The notes beneath the pieces are model-generated. The model was not told the origin of the DNA and made no database searches. It was given only the letters and a program-made list of their open reading frames with translations. This document shows, piece by piece, positions 45,765 through 57,848 of a stretch of DNA of 64,000 bases. The position numbers were made by a program, and so were the translations under genes. This DNA is from Pyrrhosoma nymphula (lineage: Eukaryota > Arthropoda > Insecta > Odonata > Coenagrionidae). Position 1 is the stretch's first letter. Every line of letters begins with the position of its first letter. The stretch lies in the NCBI GenBank assembly GCA_963573305.1, contig OY754329.1:137069422-137133421 (forward strand). The letters are read 5' to 3'.

Positions 45765-48732
45765 GGTGATGAAAACTAAGGGTTGTGCAACCATTCATAG
45801 ATCCATTTATTTTTAATAATCAATAAGTGGAATAAATGTTGGTGTAGGTTTTTTACAATTACTACTTGGCTTATTTTGAATATGTTCCTTGAAACCCCAA
45901 TATGATTTAGTCTTAAGTCGACTCCTATTGTCATGATCTTTGGTAAATTTATGAATATTAATCAACTGTTATCAAAGGACATGCTATGATGTATTGTTTA
46001 CCTGTAGTAGAAATTAACAAGGGTAATTATAGCTGTTAGGCTCACACATGCCAGATTGGACGAAGAGCAGGAACGAAGGGAACATAGTCCACTCAGCATC
46101 TGTGGATATTTTTCCTCATGGTAAGTGGCTTGCCAGCTCACTCCAGAGTATAGATTGAGAATGGTCATTGAGTAGAAACCATTAGAGGCTTAAGACAAAT
46201 AGCAAAAAACAAATAGTGGAATAAAGTTGTAACTGGGGCAGAATTTTAGTGGAACGAGGTGTCCTACTCAAGATATTAAATATCAGCAATATTCAAGAAT
46301 TATGGGGGATATGTAATGCCTCAAGTCCTGATATAGGATGCAAACAAAAGGTTGGTTTGGAAGGTTTTATAAAGGGTTGTGGACTTCGGTGGATCTAAAC
46401 CATTGGCTAATGTTGAGAGGGTGAGATTAGACTAAAGTTATATGAGGAGTGGCTCTCGAGAAGGATAATGAAAGTAAGATAGAAGAGAAGTTAAGAGATA
46501 CTTGACTAGGCATTGAAGTTACATATAACAGTGAAGGAAATTTAGGAGTCCACTTTATGTCAGATAGTAGGTAATTAAGAGGAAATGAGGTCCTGAAAGG
46601 CACTTTTGAAGGGAAAGGTTTGCTTCGTTGGGAGAGGTAGGAAAAATATAGGCAATTGAAATGAATGGATGTGATGCGCAGAACTAAATTGAATCATTTT
46701 AAGGAAAGAAATTTTTGAAGCAGGAAGGGTGGAGTGGTAACTGACCACTGAAATATATATGTCTGTTAAGCTATCTGTATACCATTATAATGGTGGTAAA
46801 ATGTCATGGTCAGGCAAATATAAGAATTAAAGTGAATGTGGAATGATAACTGCATGTGGAATGAATAGACGTTGATAACAGTCCAATGCTATAATTGCAT
46901 TACTCCACCAATGTTTAAGATAGGCATCAGTTTTTAAACTAAAATAAGATTTTCTTTGCCACTATAGGTTTCTGATTATCCTCATGAATGTTCTGCTAAC
47001 TTCCTGCAGGTTCCTTCTAAATTTTCCTGCTAAATATTAACCAGGGATTTTGGATGTGCAATGAGTAATTAGTACTATCAGAAATTTTAATTTGTCCTTT
47101 CCAAGGAATTAAATTTTAAATGAATATGGTCTAAGCTCCTGTGTACAAGCCATGTTCGAATACACACTTTGATGGATGATACGATGATTACAAATTTCCA
47201 GCACTATTTTACAGTATATGATGCTCTATTGTACGCAGAAATACAGTCTTTATTTATTTAATTGCTCACATACAGCATTTATGCCAATTTAAAGTGACAC
47301 AGCGTATCGGTGGTATTAAGTCATATATTGCCTTACTAAACATGTTGGTACATTTTGATTGAAATTACTCCTTGCCCATTTCAATGGGATGCCTATGGCT
47401 GATGTAATGGCCCACTCATGTAATTCATTTTTGCTTACAACCAATTACAGTATTACGATATTTACTGATCAAGCCTATGTACATTTTTTTAACTTATTAT
47501 TCACTACAAAAGTATAATGATGAAAGTATGAATCAAATTACCTGTGGGTAATCATAATTTGCAGTTATCATGTCTCGAACGGTGTTTGGATCTAACCTTT
47601 ATTAACTGGAATCACGCTATTATTCCCTGAATCAAGTTCTTCAAATATTATTCCTCTAAATGAAAAGGAGAGTTATTGGCACATACGATATTTTATTCTC
47701 CGAAAAAAGGATTCGCTGATGAGATTGCAGTTAAAAATATTTGAAATAACACCAAAAGCAAACTGCATTCCAAAAACAAACAATTCTGGATGAATTCACC
47801 GGTGATTTTAACACGCCGGTACTTCGGAAGACATGGGAAGAAAATTCAGACGAAGGGAAAGCCAACGGACATCCAATGAAGCACTGGAAACATTCTTGAT
47901 TGACAGCAACACCATCAAAGTCTAGAAAAAGTGATTGAAGAGAGAGGAGCGGAGTTGAATTTTTAAAATGCATTGGCAATATGAATCACAGTTGTTTATA
48001 TAAACGGCCGGTATATATATAATACAGCGGCATGGGTATCAGGTTTGATTTCTAAGCGATCACGTCATAGACTCAGATATTTAATTATCACACAATTTAC
48101 GACTCGTCGCGGCAAAGGAAAACAATTCATAGGGATATAGTATTGTACTATACTACTTACAAGTGACGATTAACCTATTGCACGTAATAAATAACGGCAC
48201 TACATAGCCAACGCAGTAACAAATAATGCATTGCTTGGCGAATTAACAAACGGATAAGTACCTGGATCATGTTTAATTTCCATTGCATTCCTTTTGAATC
48301 TTAACCCAGCTGTCTCTTTGCCGACAGTGTAACGGATTCGGTCTTCATTTTTAATGATGTTATTATTCTACTAAAAAGCGAGCCAGCAAAACTGGTAAAA
48401 CTCTCTCGATGCAAGATATTTATGTCGTGATGTAAATTGTTGACTGTTATTACGCTGCGTCTTTGTTAGCGCAACCGAGCGGAGCATCGAATAACTGCCT
48501 ACATCTCACGAAAGAGCGAGTAACTCTGGAATCTCTCGTTATAAAACTCACTCAAGATTTTTTTGGTCGGTCTCAAGTCTCGTGATCGATATTTGATGTC
48601 ATGCAATCATTCCTGTCGCGATCGGTGAAGATCGTCTCGGTCATTGGAGAGAAGTCGTTCATCGATCTTTCTTTTAAGAGAACTTGCTCTCGGAATTCGA
48701 TCTCTCACGACCGACCCATCACTAATCCAAAG

Positions 48733-51700
48733 AGTATTGATATTTGCCGTCTTAGGCCTTGTTTTGGTTACAGTGTCCAACAGTTGTGGTAATATTCTGT
48801 ACGCTGCAAGATGAATCTATCGTTCTATCCACATTAATGTGTATTTCAAGTAGGGCTTGTTTACAAAACAGTAGTGAAAACCTTAGCTATTATTGGTGGT
48901 TTGTTGTCGTGAACGTAAAATGGCAAAGAATTTCCGAAACTTGTACGAGTCGTATATACGGACGCACCTCATAACGGCAGCAGTGAGAGGAAAAATCACG
49001 CGGCAAAATTCACAATGCGAAGTCCTGTACATTGTCGATATTGGTTCCGATTCTTTAAGCTACCGAAAATTATGACTCCTGTTTTTCATTATCCTGCTCG
49101 TCGCATGTTGACTTCCAAAACATTCGCCAGTCATTGCTGACACCTTGGTCGGAAATATTTTACGTGGAAAGGAGCAATTAATTAAAATTGTCCTAAGCTT
49201 ACACCCTCTAGGATGCCATATTTTCAGGCATGTTGGTTTATTTTTCTTTTTGACTTCCCAAAGACGGTGTTTCGAGGTCAAAGTTATACTCATGAATGAA
49301 TTAGTTGTATTCGCCGATTTGAGAAAAAAATTCTTCTCAGTTTTTTGGCTCTCCCTTCTTTTAAAATTAATTTTGAATCATTTACAAAAAAAGCGTACTT
49401 AGTATGCACTAATTACTTGGTTAATAAAAAGTCGGTGGTCGGAGCCTGAGCGAGAAAATGACGCAGCTTCAAGCTCTGGCTCCAGCAAAAATTCGGAGCT
49501 CCAGGTAGCTCTGGCTACAGCACCGTAGCCATAGTCTTCGCAAAGAAATCATATTAAAAATGTGACTAGTTATCTTATTTGTTAAAATACATTTTTCATG
49601 GAAATAACCCTGTTAGATGGTTAACGGAGGGGAGAGTGCATAAGATATTCAGCCCGACTACCTATTTAAAATTAACTAATCGTTGTAGTGGTGGACTTTT
49701 TTCACTCTATTTCGTCAAGTTTCCAATTAAGATGTGGAAAAATAAATTATCTTTTACACGATACTTCATTGCTGAAAAAAGAACTGAATTCAGTATGCTT
49801 GAAATTATACCGTGTAAAGGGTGATTCAGTATTTGATGAAAGAATCGACTCCTATCATCGGTACTGTAAACAGGAATAAAATCGATAGTTATTTTCCATC
49901 CAATTCTTGTATCCATCGATCAATCACAGGCAAGTAGACAAGCCGAGTGTGTTAAGAGAATACCGGTGGTGGAGCTGTAATCTACGAAATTAATTTTCGG
50001 AGGAATCGTGTGAGCTTTTATCGAGAAAATGTGTTCTTGAGGACTTACAGATTTACTGGAGCTTGTTTTGAATGTGTTTTAAAGAATAGAGTACATACAT
50101 ATTCCAAATCAATATGGTGCAGTTTGATTTATGCTGCGTGGTTCGGCAAATGCCCTGGACGGTGCCCCCGCGTGCCATCGTGTAAACACAGGTTCCAAAG
50201 CATTGAATTCAATGTAAGTTCCAAATTTATTTTTGAGTTTTCGGCGCTGTTATCAGCACTGATTTCGTAGCTAACCCAAGTGTCGTGTAAAACAGTCTCA
50301 GAAAATGTTTACCAGGGCATTTCCAGTGATGCTTCACCTGGGGTTTGAATACTAACCTCCCCGTCCAGTAGTCGAGCACTCTTGACTCTAGAGATTCTAT
50401 GTCGTCCACGGGCAGTAATAGATTGAATTGTGGTATTATGTGGATTTGATAGCCCTGTTCGATGTCTTGTCAAACAGTGGGGCTCCCTTCATGTGACCGA
50501 ATGTCTTTCCTTGGTCTAAAGAGTGACCCAACATCCACCCAATCTTCTCTCTCGTCTTATTTGGAACGTGCCGAAGAGCCCGTCGTCGTCCACCATTCGT
50601 GATGCCATAATTCCCCCGCAGATGCCGTCACGATGAGCACGCATGTGCTCGGCCTCACTCTTCTGCCCTATCCCAGAGGTCCAGCTCCATCCAGTCTGAG
50701 GAGAAAAGATTGAAAGTGAGGTAAAGAAACACTGCGATATCTTATTTGACGTAAAGAGTGCAAGGATTGAGATCTTTGAACTGTGATTGCTCCACAATGG
50801 GATGACAATTTCATTTTCCGAGTGAAAATCATTAAAAAAATTCATTAACCCTTTTGCTGTGCCATTCGGGTATTTTTGAATGAATATTTTCACCCGCTGA
50901 CTGCGGAGTTTGAATTAGTCCCGCATGCTCGAAAAATATTTACCCTCTTGCGAAGATCGAGTATATCCCCAGATATTTGGTAGCAAAAGTAGTAAATATT
51001 CTACCCTTCCACAGTAGTTTACAATTATTTCGAAAATTTGTGCATTAAAATGCAAATTGTTATTCAGAAATGCAACATATTGTAAAAAATCTTTTTGTGG
51101 AGGCTTTAAGAACATTATGAATGAAACTCTAAATCAGTTTATGCAGTGTAAGGGTTAATTAATTCCTATCATCACAGCGAGATAATTGGAGAGAATTTTT
51201 TACAGACTCTGGAGATATGAAAATTTTACCTCAAGTTTTGTATGCCAGATAGCTTTCCCTTTTCGCTTGTATTTTCGTCGTTTTTTTGATTGCTGACTAA
51301 CTTTTTTCTAATTGCAATTTATCATAATCTTTTTGAATTTTTTAAAAAGTTTCTCATACTTTGGATTTTAATTTCTTCCTTCATTGAAATGGTTCGATGA
51401 TTGGTTTTTTTTTTAAATATGGGTATTGTTGAGGTTTCAACAGACAGAGGATAGTCGTTAGTAATTGGTGAGTATTGTTCTCCCAAATTTTGGAATAAGG
51501 CATTTTCGAGTGAAGCTTTATCTATCGAGTAAGAATTACGTTCTATTTAACGTTCCACATTTACCTGATTGCATGGGACTTATGGAGAACACTGTTGTCA
51601 AACCTACCATGCACGTGATCACCTCTACACCACTTGGGTCATCGTTTCCAAAATTCTCCCTAAATTTAAGTAAGTTACTTCAAGGAATAATATTTGCATA

Positions 51701-54700
51701 TTGAGAGAATCCACTCTAGCTAGATTAGCTAGATGTGCAGTTAGTGTATTGCATAGCGCTACTTTAATTTCCCTGTTGCAATTGGCAACGTCGCACATCC
51801 GGTCTTAATGGAGGTTTACGCAGGAAGCGGATCTCCCTTAAGAGCCCATACTGTTAACCACACGTGGAAAGCCCTCCTACGTATTTTTTCTATAGGTTAA
51901 TTAATGTAAGCTTTATTTTGTATTTTTTTAAACTACGTTTTGGTGTTTTTTAAGGGATCATTTCCTTGGGCCATGTGCGTTTCCTTACCGTTCATAGGCC
52001 TGCTCTTCTTCGTGCTTCCTCTTCTCCCATGCTTTCTTTTTTTTATCTTGTTCTCTCCCCTCTCTGTGGCCGCCTTGTTTTCGTCGGTTCCATGCCCTCC
52101 CGAAAATGGAAGTGCTCGGCCATTCAGTTTGGCATCTGGAGCGCGGGCCTCGCTCGTTGTCTGTGTCATCCTGCCCTGCCTTGTAGACAGCCGCTCTTAA
52201 TTCTTACGGCAGGACGGAGTTTATGGCATTCGGAATGCCGGGAACGTGACGTCAGAGCAGGGATGGATTTTTAGATTTGGGGAACAGAGGAGAGATGGGA
52301 TGGAGGGAGAAGGAAGATGAAAAGACAGTACGTCAGTGGCGACGCCACAATGGAATGGGATAAGTTTTTCCAACCATTATGCAATTGGATATCTTTGAAT
52401 GTAATGGGACACATATCAAATATTGGTCTAGTCTTTGACCAGGTATTGGAATTTACTGTGAGCAAGAGTTATTTTTTTAGTTGTTGAGTTAATTTTGAAA
52501 AAGTCAAAAAAGAAAAAGAAAGATGTGATGGTATGCTATAAGAATATGCTTGTTTTTTTTACTACTTTCAGGAGTTTTAGCTGTTTTTCAAAGTTGGCTT
52601 AAATAAACAGAGATTTTAATTAGCTAGAAGTTGTTATTTTGTTGATTATTAAAACTTTTAATTATCCTTGAACGCTTCATTTGAATTATAATCCACTCAA
52701 CTGTGAAATTTCCGAGGTATAGAGGCGAGGAGATATTGAGTCTTTTTTATTATAATTATCTGTGACACAAAGAAAGGTTACTATACAGAAACCGGATTTA
52801 GTAAAACTGACCCTTCCGGTCTCATAATCCTCCACCACATCTTAAGTGCCTTAATCTTTTGTGCTAACTGTGCTAGGTCTCATTGGATTACTTATTTTTC
52901 AATTGCTATGTTCCGCTCCACTTTACTATGCAATAAAATCTTATTACCGATCGTAAACTTCTCATCTCTTGAACAGCTGTGCATCACGGCCAATAAGGAG
53001 TGCCGACATTAACAACCGTCGATTAACGGATAAAGTTGATAAAGCTCATACGTTTTTACTCTACAGATATCGTACTTGTCGTCGCTATTTTAATCGATCT
53101 CTTTTTATTACTAATTTCACCTAATTTGTCATTTAAATTTCTCGTCTCTGTTCTTTAACTCCGTGGTGTCTGTATCATTCGCATGGGCGTTCCGCCTGGG
53201 AATGTATCGGATATGTTTTATAGCCTGTATTTCAGACACTTTTAAGGATTCTAACTACACCCTTTTTTTGGAAGTTTACTTTTTTATTTATTCGGTATCA
53301 TTGGGGACGGCATCAATCATTGAATGAGTTAAAGAACGATTTGAAGTCTAATTACGTTCATATTTTAACATAGAACTGCGAAAATGAAACCATGCATTAC
53401 TTAAATTAAAATTTTTATTTGCTTATCCATGGTTCACTATCATCATGGTATTATATTTGGTTCCATATCTTTACTACGATTCACGAGTCTTTAATCGAAG
53501 TGAAAATTATAAAGGCCAGAGGTAAAAGAAAACATTAAAAAACAAGCTTCTGTTGATTATGTCACCTGACGATAGTGCAATATAGATAAGCAAGGCCGTG
53601 CTAAATCAGTTGTAATTCTTGAATGATTATGTGAAGTAGTCTCAAAAAATGTTTTACGTCAAGCAATGCCTTACATTTTAATATCCCTGTTTTGGAGCAC
53701 TATGTTGTACTATCGTTTGTGCATAATCCATTTTTGGAAAATTATTTTAATTACCTATATTTTGATTCCATATGTAATATGACACTAGTAATCAGCGGAC
53801 AAATTAGTGCCAGAGTATGAAGATTGAACCATTGCATTCACATTTTAATGAACCCGCAATACGACCTTTTCCCTCCTTTTTCTGGAGAGTATACGCCTCC
53901 GGCTCTACGTTTTTTTCAGTGGGTCACGGTCGGAATATTTTTTAATGTTTTATTTATTTATTTTATTTTTACTGGGAGGGCAAGCCATTGAACGATCCAC
54001 TTGAAAAAAAGGAGCAGCAGGAATGGGATGAGTAGTTCAGTGCGGAGAAGAGTGTTTCGGGGAAGTCATTTCAGCTCTGGCTCTCGGATCGATATTGAAA
54101 CCGTCGAGAGTTTGTGAATATGTATGTTGCCTGGCGCTATATGCCTCCCCTCTCCAACTCCGCTGACTGCAGTTCGGAGAAAAATCCATTAGGTACGGCT
54201 GGCGCATTTAAGAAAGCATTCAATGCCTTGCAAGGAATAGCGCTTGCCATATACTGCTTTAAGGAGATTCTCATGTCAACCAGATCTGCGTGACGCATGT
54301 CTGTCTCCCCGTGGCTTACACTCCCAACTCCTTTCATCCCTTGAACCTCTCGTTCTTTTTATCTCTACTTCTTCTTCTTCTCTTCGATAGGGCCCTCTAG
54401 GTGCCACGTGCCGATTTCAGTTCCTTCTTCTTTGTTGTTTTATTTTCCTCCAATAATCTTTCATCTTTTCGCTATGGCTCTTTTTTTTTCTCCTTCGTAC
54501 AATTTTGAACCTGTTTCTTTTCTCTCTCTTTTACGTCGGAACCCTTCTGTCTTCATCTACTTATCTCTGAAAGTCTTTCTTTATGTTGCATCTTCTTTTT
54601 TATGTTGTTTGTTTCCAAGTCTTTCTTTACTTCTTGGATCCAAGTTATTGCCTCTTTTCCCAAATATATTTTAAGATCCGTTTTGTTAACCTATTGCCAC

Positions 54701-54856
54701 CTTCTCTCTTCCTCCTTTACCTCTCCATTTTTTCACTGCCAACTTTTGGGAATTTTTGGTTTGTTTGGAATCCTAATGGTTGAGTTAATTCAAGACCGAC
54801 TAATCAGTTCTATTTATAACTGCGTACGATCCTGAGGGCCTTGAGGACTTAAGGAA
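48733..54856. other. Unassigned DNA (6.1 kb)
   Basis: No recognised gene, RNA or transposon ends. A CG-richer block with overlapping ORFs (78-102 codons, opposite strands) lies at 51930-52275. A tract at 54340-54720 is T/C-rich and gives spurious hydrophobic ORFs. The 125-codon minus ORF at 50516-50893 shows no known motif. Confidence 0.35.
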
Positions 54857-55053
54857 GGGTAAACCGTACAGTTACTGGCCACCCTACAGTTATTGGCCAT
54901 TTGGTATTTCGAAGAAAGTAGTAAGAGTACAGTTAGAAAAAATTACAATTATGATAGCAACATTTACAATAGTGATTATTCTAAATTTTGTCCAACTGTA
55001 CTCTTACTATGCTCTTAAAAATACCATGTGGCCAATAACTGTACGGTTTTCCC
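54857..55053. mobile_element. Fold-back MITE (197 bp)
   Basis: Long terminal inverted repeats of about 80 bp. The left reads AGGGTAAACCGTACAGTTAC then TGGCCA, and the reverse-complemented right reads AGGGAAAACCGTACAGTTAT then TGGCCA. Both go on to TGGTATTT and AGTAAGAGTACAGTT. The left arm also carries an internal duplicate (CTACAGTTATTGGCCA). The right end is followed by TA and a TA lies a few bases left of the left end, which would fit a Tc1/mariner-type target but is not decisive. No protein. Confidence 0.75.
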
Positions 55054-56710
55054 TAGTGGGTATTAGTGTACGAAGCGATAATATATGGACAGGGGTTGGA
55101 AAATAAGATTATATATAGGACAAAAGTAAAGTTATCAGACGTCATTTAGTGGAATTATTTGACTGATGTCATTTTCAAATAAACACTTGGTGGAATTCTT
55201 TGATTAAAGAAGAGAGAAAGCGAGGCTAGTTTTTTAGCGGAAAATGATCCACCTAACATGGGTATCGCGTGAAATATTTCCATAAATAGTGTAAATTATG
55301 CAGTACATTATTTTATTATCTCCATGTTGCATTTTTCTACATTGATTACCGTGAAGACGTTAACGTGAAGATTTCCCTACCTACGTATTAGGCGTAATAA
55401 TTCTCAATTCATCCATTCAATATGGCCCACTGCGTATATTAATCGCTTCTGTACTCCACTGCGGTATCGTGCGGTATGCTAACACATATCCTCTTCCTTA
55501 ATATATGTTGAAATTCTACGATTGCTAATTTTTTTCCCACCTAGGTTACAATGTATACTGTATGACTAAAGTAATCGTGAGAGGCAGAGAAGAACCCTGA
55601 GTTGTGTTTTGATGAAATATGGGCTCGCAGTGCTTTCGTTGCAGTCATGTACGATGCGTTTGAAGCATCCTCATACCTAACTATTCTGCAGTGCATCTCT
55701 CTTATTTTGTCGTTTTAGTCCTCAGGTGTAGTACCTATTACTTTTATGTATTTTTAAAATAAAAACAGACATCAGTTTTCCGCGTTCTCATTTTGCAATG
55801 CATTCGTTTTCACATTCGTTATCGTGAAAAGTTAAGTTTGAAGCATTTTGTGAGAATTCAGTTAACATTTGGAGATGCGGTTTATTCTGCGCTTTTCCAC
55901 TATTGTCCGATGTATCCTAGATTTTTATTTTCTTTTTAAATAATTCCATTGTTATATTTTATCGCGATTTAAAACATGTTGAGCTCGATATGGTCACCTT
56001 GGCTATCAGTAGTCCTTATCTATTGAAACGTGATAATGCGGCACTTCACTTTGTTTATTTTTAACATCAGTTCAATTAGATAATCCATTTGCAGTTGTGC
56101 ATAGGTATAAATACTCCTGTTCATCGATTTGGAGAGCTGAGTATTTTTTTAAACCCCACTGAATAATAACGCTGCCATAATGTATCTCTGATACAGTTTA
56201 GTACGACCTAAGTCTCTGAAGACCTCTGATTTTCGATTCGATGTCTTTGACTCGTGTTCACGTGATTCATGAAGGTAGGTACTACCTGACTTGATGACCC
56301 TGTGAAATCGGAACCTAGGTAGTTTTAAACTATATCAGAAGACAATCGCAACCGTGTTGTCATCGTGAATGTTTCAGTTCTACCGCATAACTGAATTCTC
56401 GATGCATTATTTTATTAAGGCTTAGTCTTTACCTGATTCTATGATTCCTAATCTATAATTGATTGAAAGTGGATGACGCGTTAAGAGACTAAACAGTGGA
56501 GCCCTTTCATCAAAAGGGATTCATGAAAGATAGGCTGCGGAGCGTCAAGTCTCGGAACTTGAATTGAGCCGGAACCAGCGGCGAAGGATTATGTGGAAAG
56601 AGTCTTTCGGCGTCAGTGCCTTAAAGATTATCAAGTGTGAAGCTAGTTTGGATGACTCAAGTGCTAACATTCCGCATAACGTGTTCATAAAACCATCAAC
56701 AAGACATTTT
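55054..56710. other. Unassigned AT-rich DNA
   Basis: No gene or repeat ends recognised in this 1.7-kb stretch. Confidence 0.4.
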
Positions 56711-56718
56711 GTGCCGAC

Positions 56719-56981
56719 CAGTGGCGTATACAGAATTTGGCTCTGTGGGGGGAGTCTGGAATATTTTTGATATGTGAGTACCGGGTCTGAGTCCAGCCAA
56801 ATTGGGGTCCCTACCCCGGAATGTTTTTGAAAATTATAATAAAAAAACTGCATTTTATAGCCCTTTTTGATGTAAATATTTAGTTAATTTTTAGGTGTAT
56901 TAATGTTGGAACCCTTAACAAAGTTGATTCTGGGAAGGGTCCGGTCCCATTCGTACCCCCCCCCCCGTAAATACGCCCATG
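56719..56981 (+). mobile_element. Non-autonomous hAT-type MITE, copy 2 (263 bp)
   Basis: The left end CAGTGGCGTATACAG and the right end, reverse-complemented, CATGGGCGTATTTACGG are imperfect terminal repeats. GTGCCGAC at 56711-56718 is repeated exactly at 56982-56989, an 8-bp TSD. A ninth base, C, also matches. The body parallels 6998-7257 throughout. It contains an 11-C run (about 56956-56966) where copy 1 has a shorter interrupted C run. The intact TSD suggests a more recent insertion than copy 1. ORFs here (102 aa minus, 68 aa plus) overlap the element and its flank and are not genes. Confidence 0.85.
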
Positions 56982-56990
56982 GTGCCGACC

Positions 56991-57765
56991 ACCTCTGTCG
57001 TGCCGTACATCTCGTCCACTTTGCGTCTGTCTCGAAAGTACCAAATGCAGATTCTGTCCCTCTAACTTGTTCAGATTAATTGGAGAGCTTGGTGGAGATA
57101 CTGGAAATAATCAGTCATTCAAAATTTTGAGAAAATTTCAATTCGGTCACACGAAAAATTGTGATTCTGCTGGTCCAACTGGTCCAATGCTGGTGGTTTT
57201 TTGTCTCCGTTAGACCTTGTATAATATTGAGGTGAAATATCACAAAAAATTTAGGAAATCAATTTGATTTATGAACGAAGATTTTGCAGAAATTATAAAT
57301 AAGAAATAGAACTCACATCTTAATTCTTATGCCTGCAAATATAAACAAATGTACTTGACAAATTGTCATGCGCGTCCTTTAAAATAAATCAATTTTTTTT
57401 TGTTTCGCTTTATGCTGCTGTCAGCGAGATTCCCTTAACATTTAACTCAATTTAAGTGCATCGTTGTTTGAATGATGAAACTGTGGCATGCTTTCAATAA
57501 ATCGTTGAAAAGGCCGTCGTAATATCTATTGGACAGGGCGGTTGGTTTCAGCGTGGAGATGAGTGTGTTTCTTGACGCATACTGAATTAACCTACCTCTT
57601 ACTCAGCTCGTCCTCTTCCGAGAATAGTTATCTTAATACATGTGTCCTTTTTCTTGCATTTATCTGTAGCTGTCTGTTTGTACTCGTTTATAGCTTTTGG
57701 ATATTGCTCCAGCGTCAGCCGATAACTCCTTCGTCCTTGGACTAGTTAACTCGAAAGTTCCACCT
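56991..57765. other. Unassigned AT-rich DNA
   Basis: No gene recognised. The 60-codon ORF at 57563-57745 is hydrophobic but without other support. Confidence 0.35.
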
Positions 57766-57768
57766 AAC

Positions 57769-57848
57769 AGCAGGAGCGTTGGGACCTAATGGTTTTAGGC
57801 ATGAGGCTCTATTGCCTCTCCTAAGATTAGGTCCAAAAGTTCCTACTA
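57769..57848. repeat. Long imperfect hairpin, pre-miRNA-like
   Basis: The inner stem pairs GGACCTAAT (57782-57790) with ATTAGGTCC (57826-57834), and TTTAGG..GAGGC with GCCTC.CCTAAG, around loop TCTATT. The outer stem pairs AG.AGGA..TT with the matching 3' bases through TTCCTACT. About 33 positions per arm with few mismatches is the size and shape of a miRNA precursor. A small fold-back transposon is equally possible. No mature sequence is recognised. Confidence 0.4.

Larger units (their letters stand above)
42157..48724. mobile_element. Large hAT-type transposon (6,568 bp) without recognisable transposase
   Basis: The left end TAGTGATGGGCAAAGTCGGT and the right end, reverse-complemented, TAGTGATGGGTCGGTCGTGA share a perfect 10-bp terminal repeat and then CGGTC. 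Flanks ATCCAAAG at 42149-42156 and ATCCAAAG at 48725-48732 are an exact 8-bp duplication, as hAT elements make. Both subterminal regions are rich in GATCG/CGATC and GGTCGGTC repeats, the usual binding sites for such transposases. The interior is AT-rich. It holds exon-like ORFs (42354-42498, 44217-44343), an unassigned 82-codon minus ORF (47731-47979) and a Penelope-like fragment. No BED finger, DDE triad or hAT dimerisation domain could be read, so it is either non-autonomous or carries a spliced or decayed transposase. Confidence 0.85.

Noticed and set aside
50516..50893. A 125-codon minus ORF as a gene
   Set aside because: No domain, no promoter or splice context, and length is within chance for this window size.
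54408..54835. Hydrophobic ORFs as membrane proteins
   Set aside because: They come from a T/C-rich tract in several frames at once, giving Phe/Leu/Ser by composition alone.
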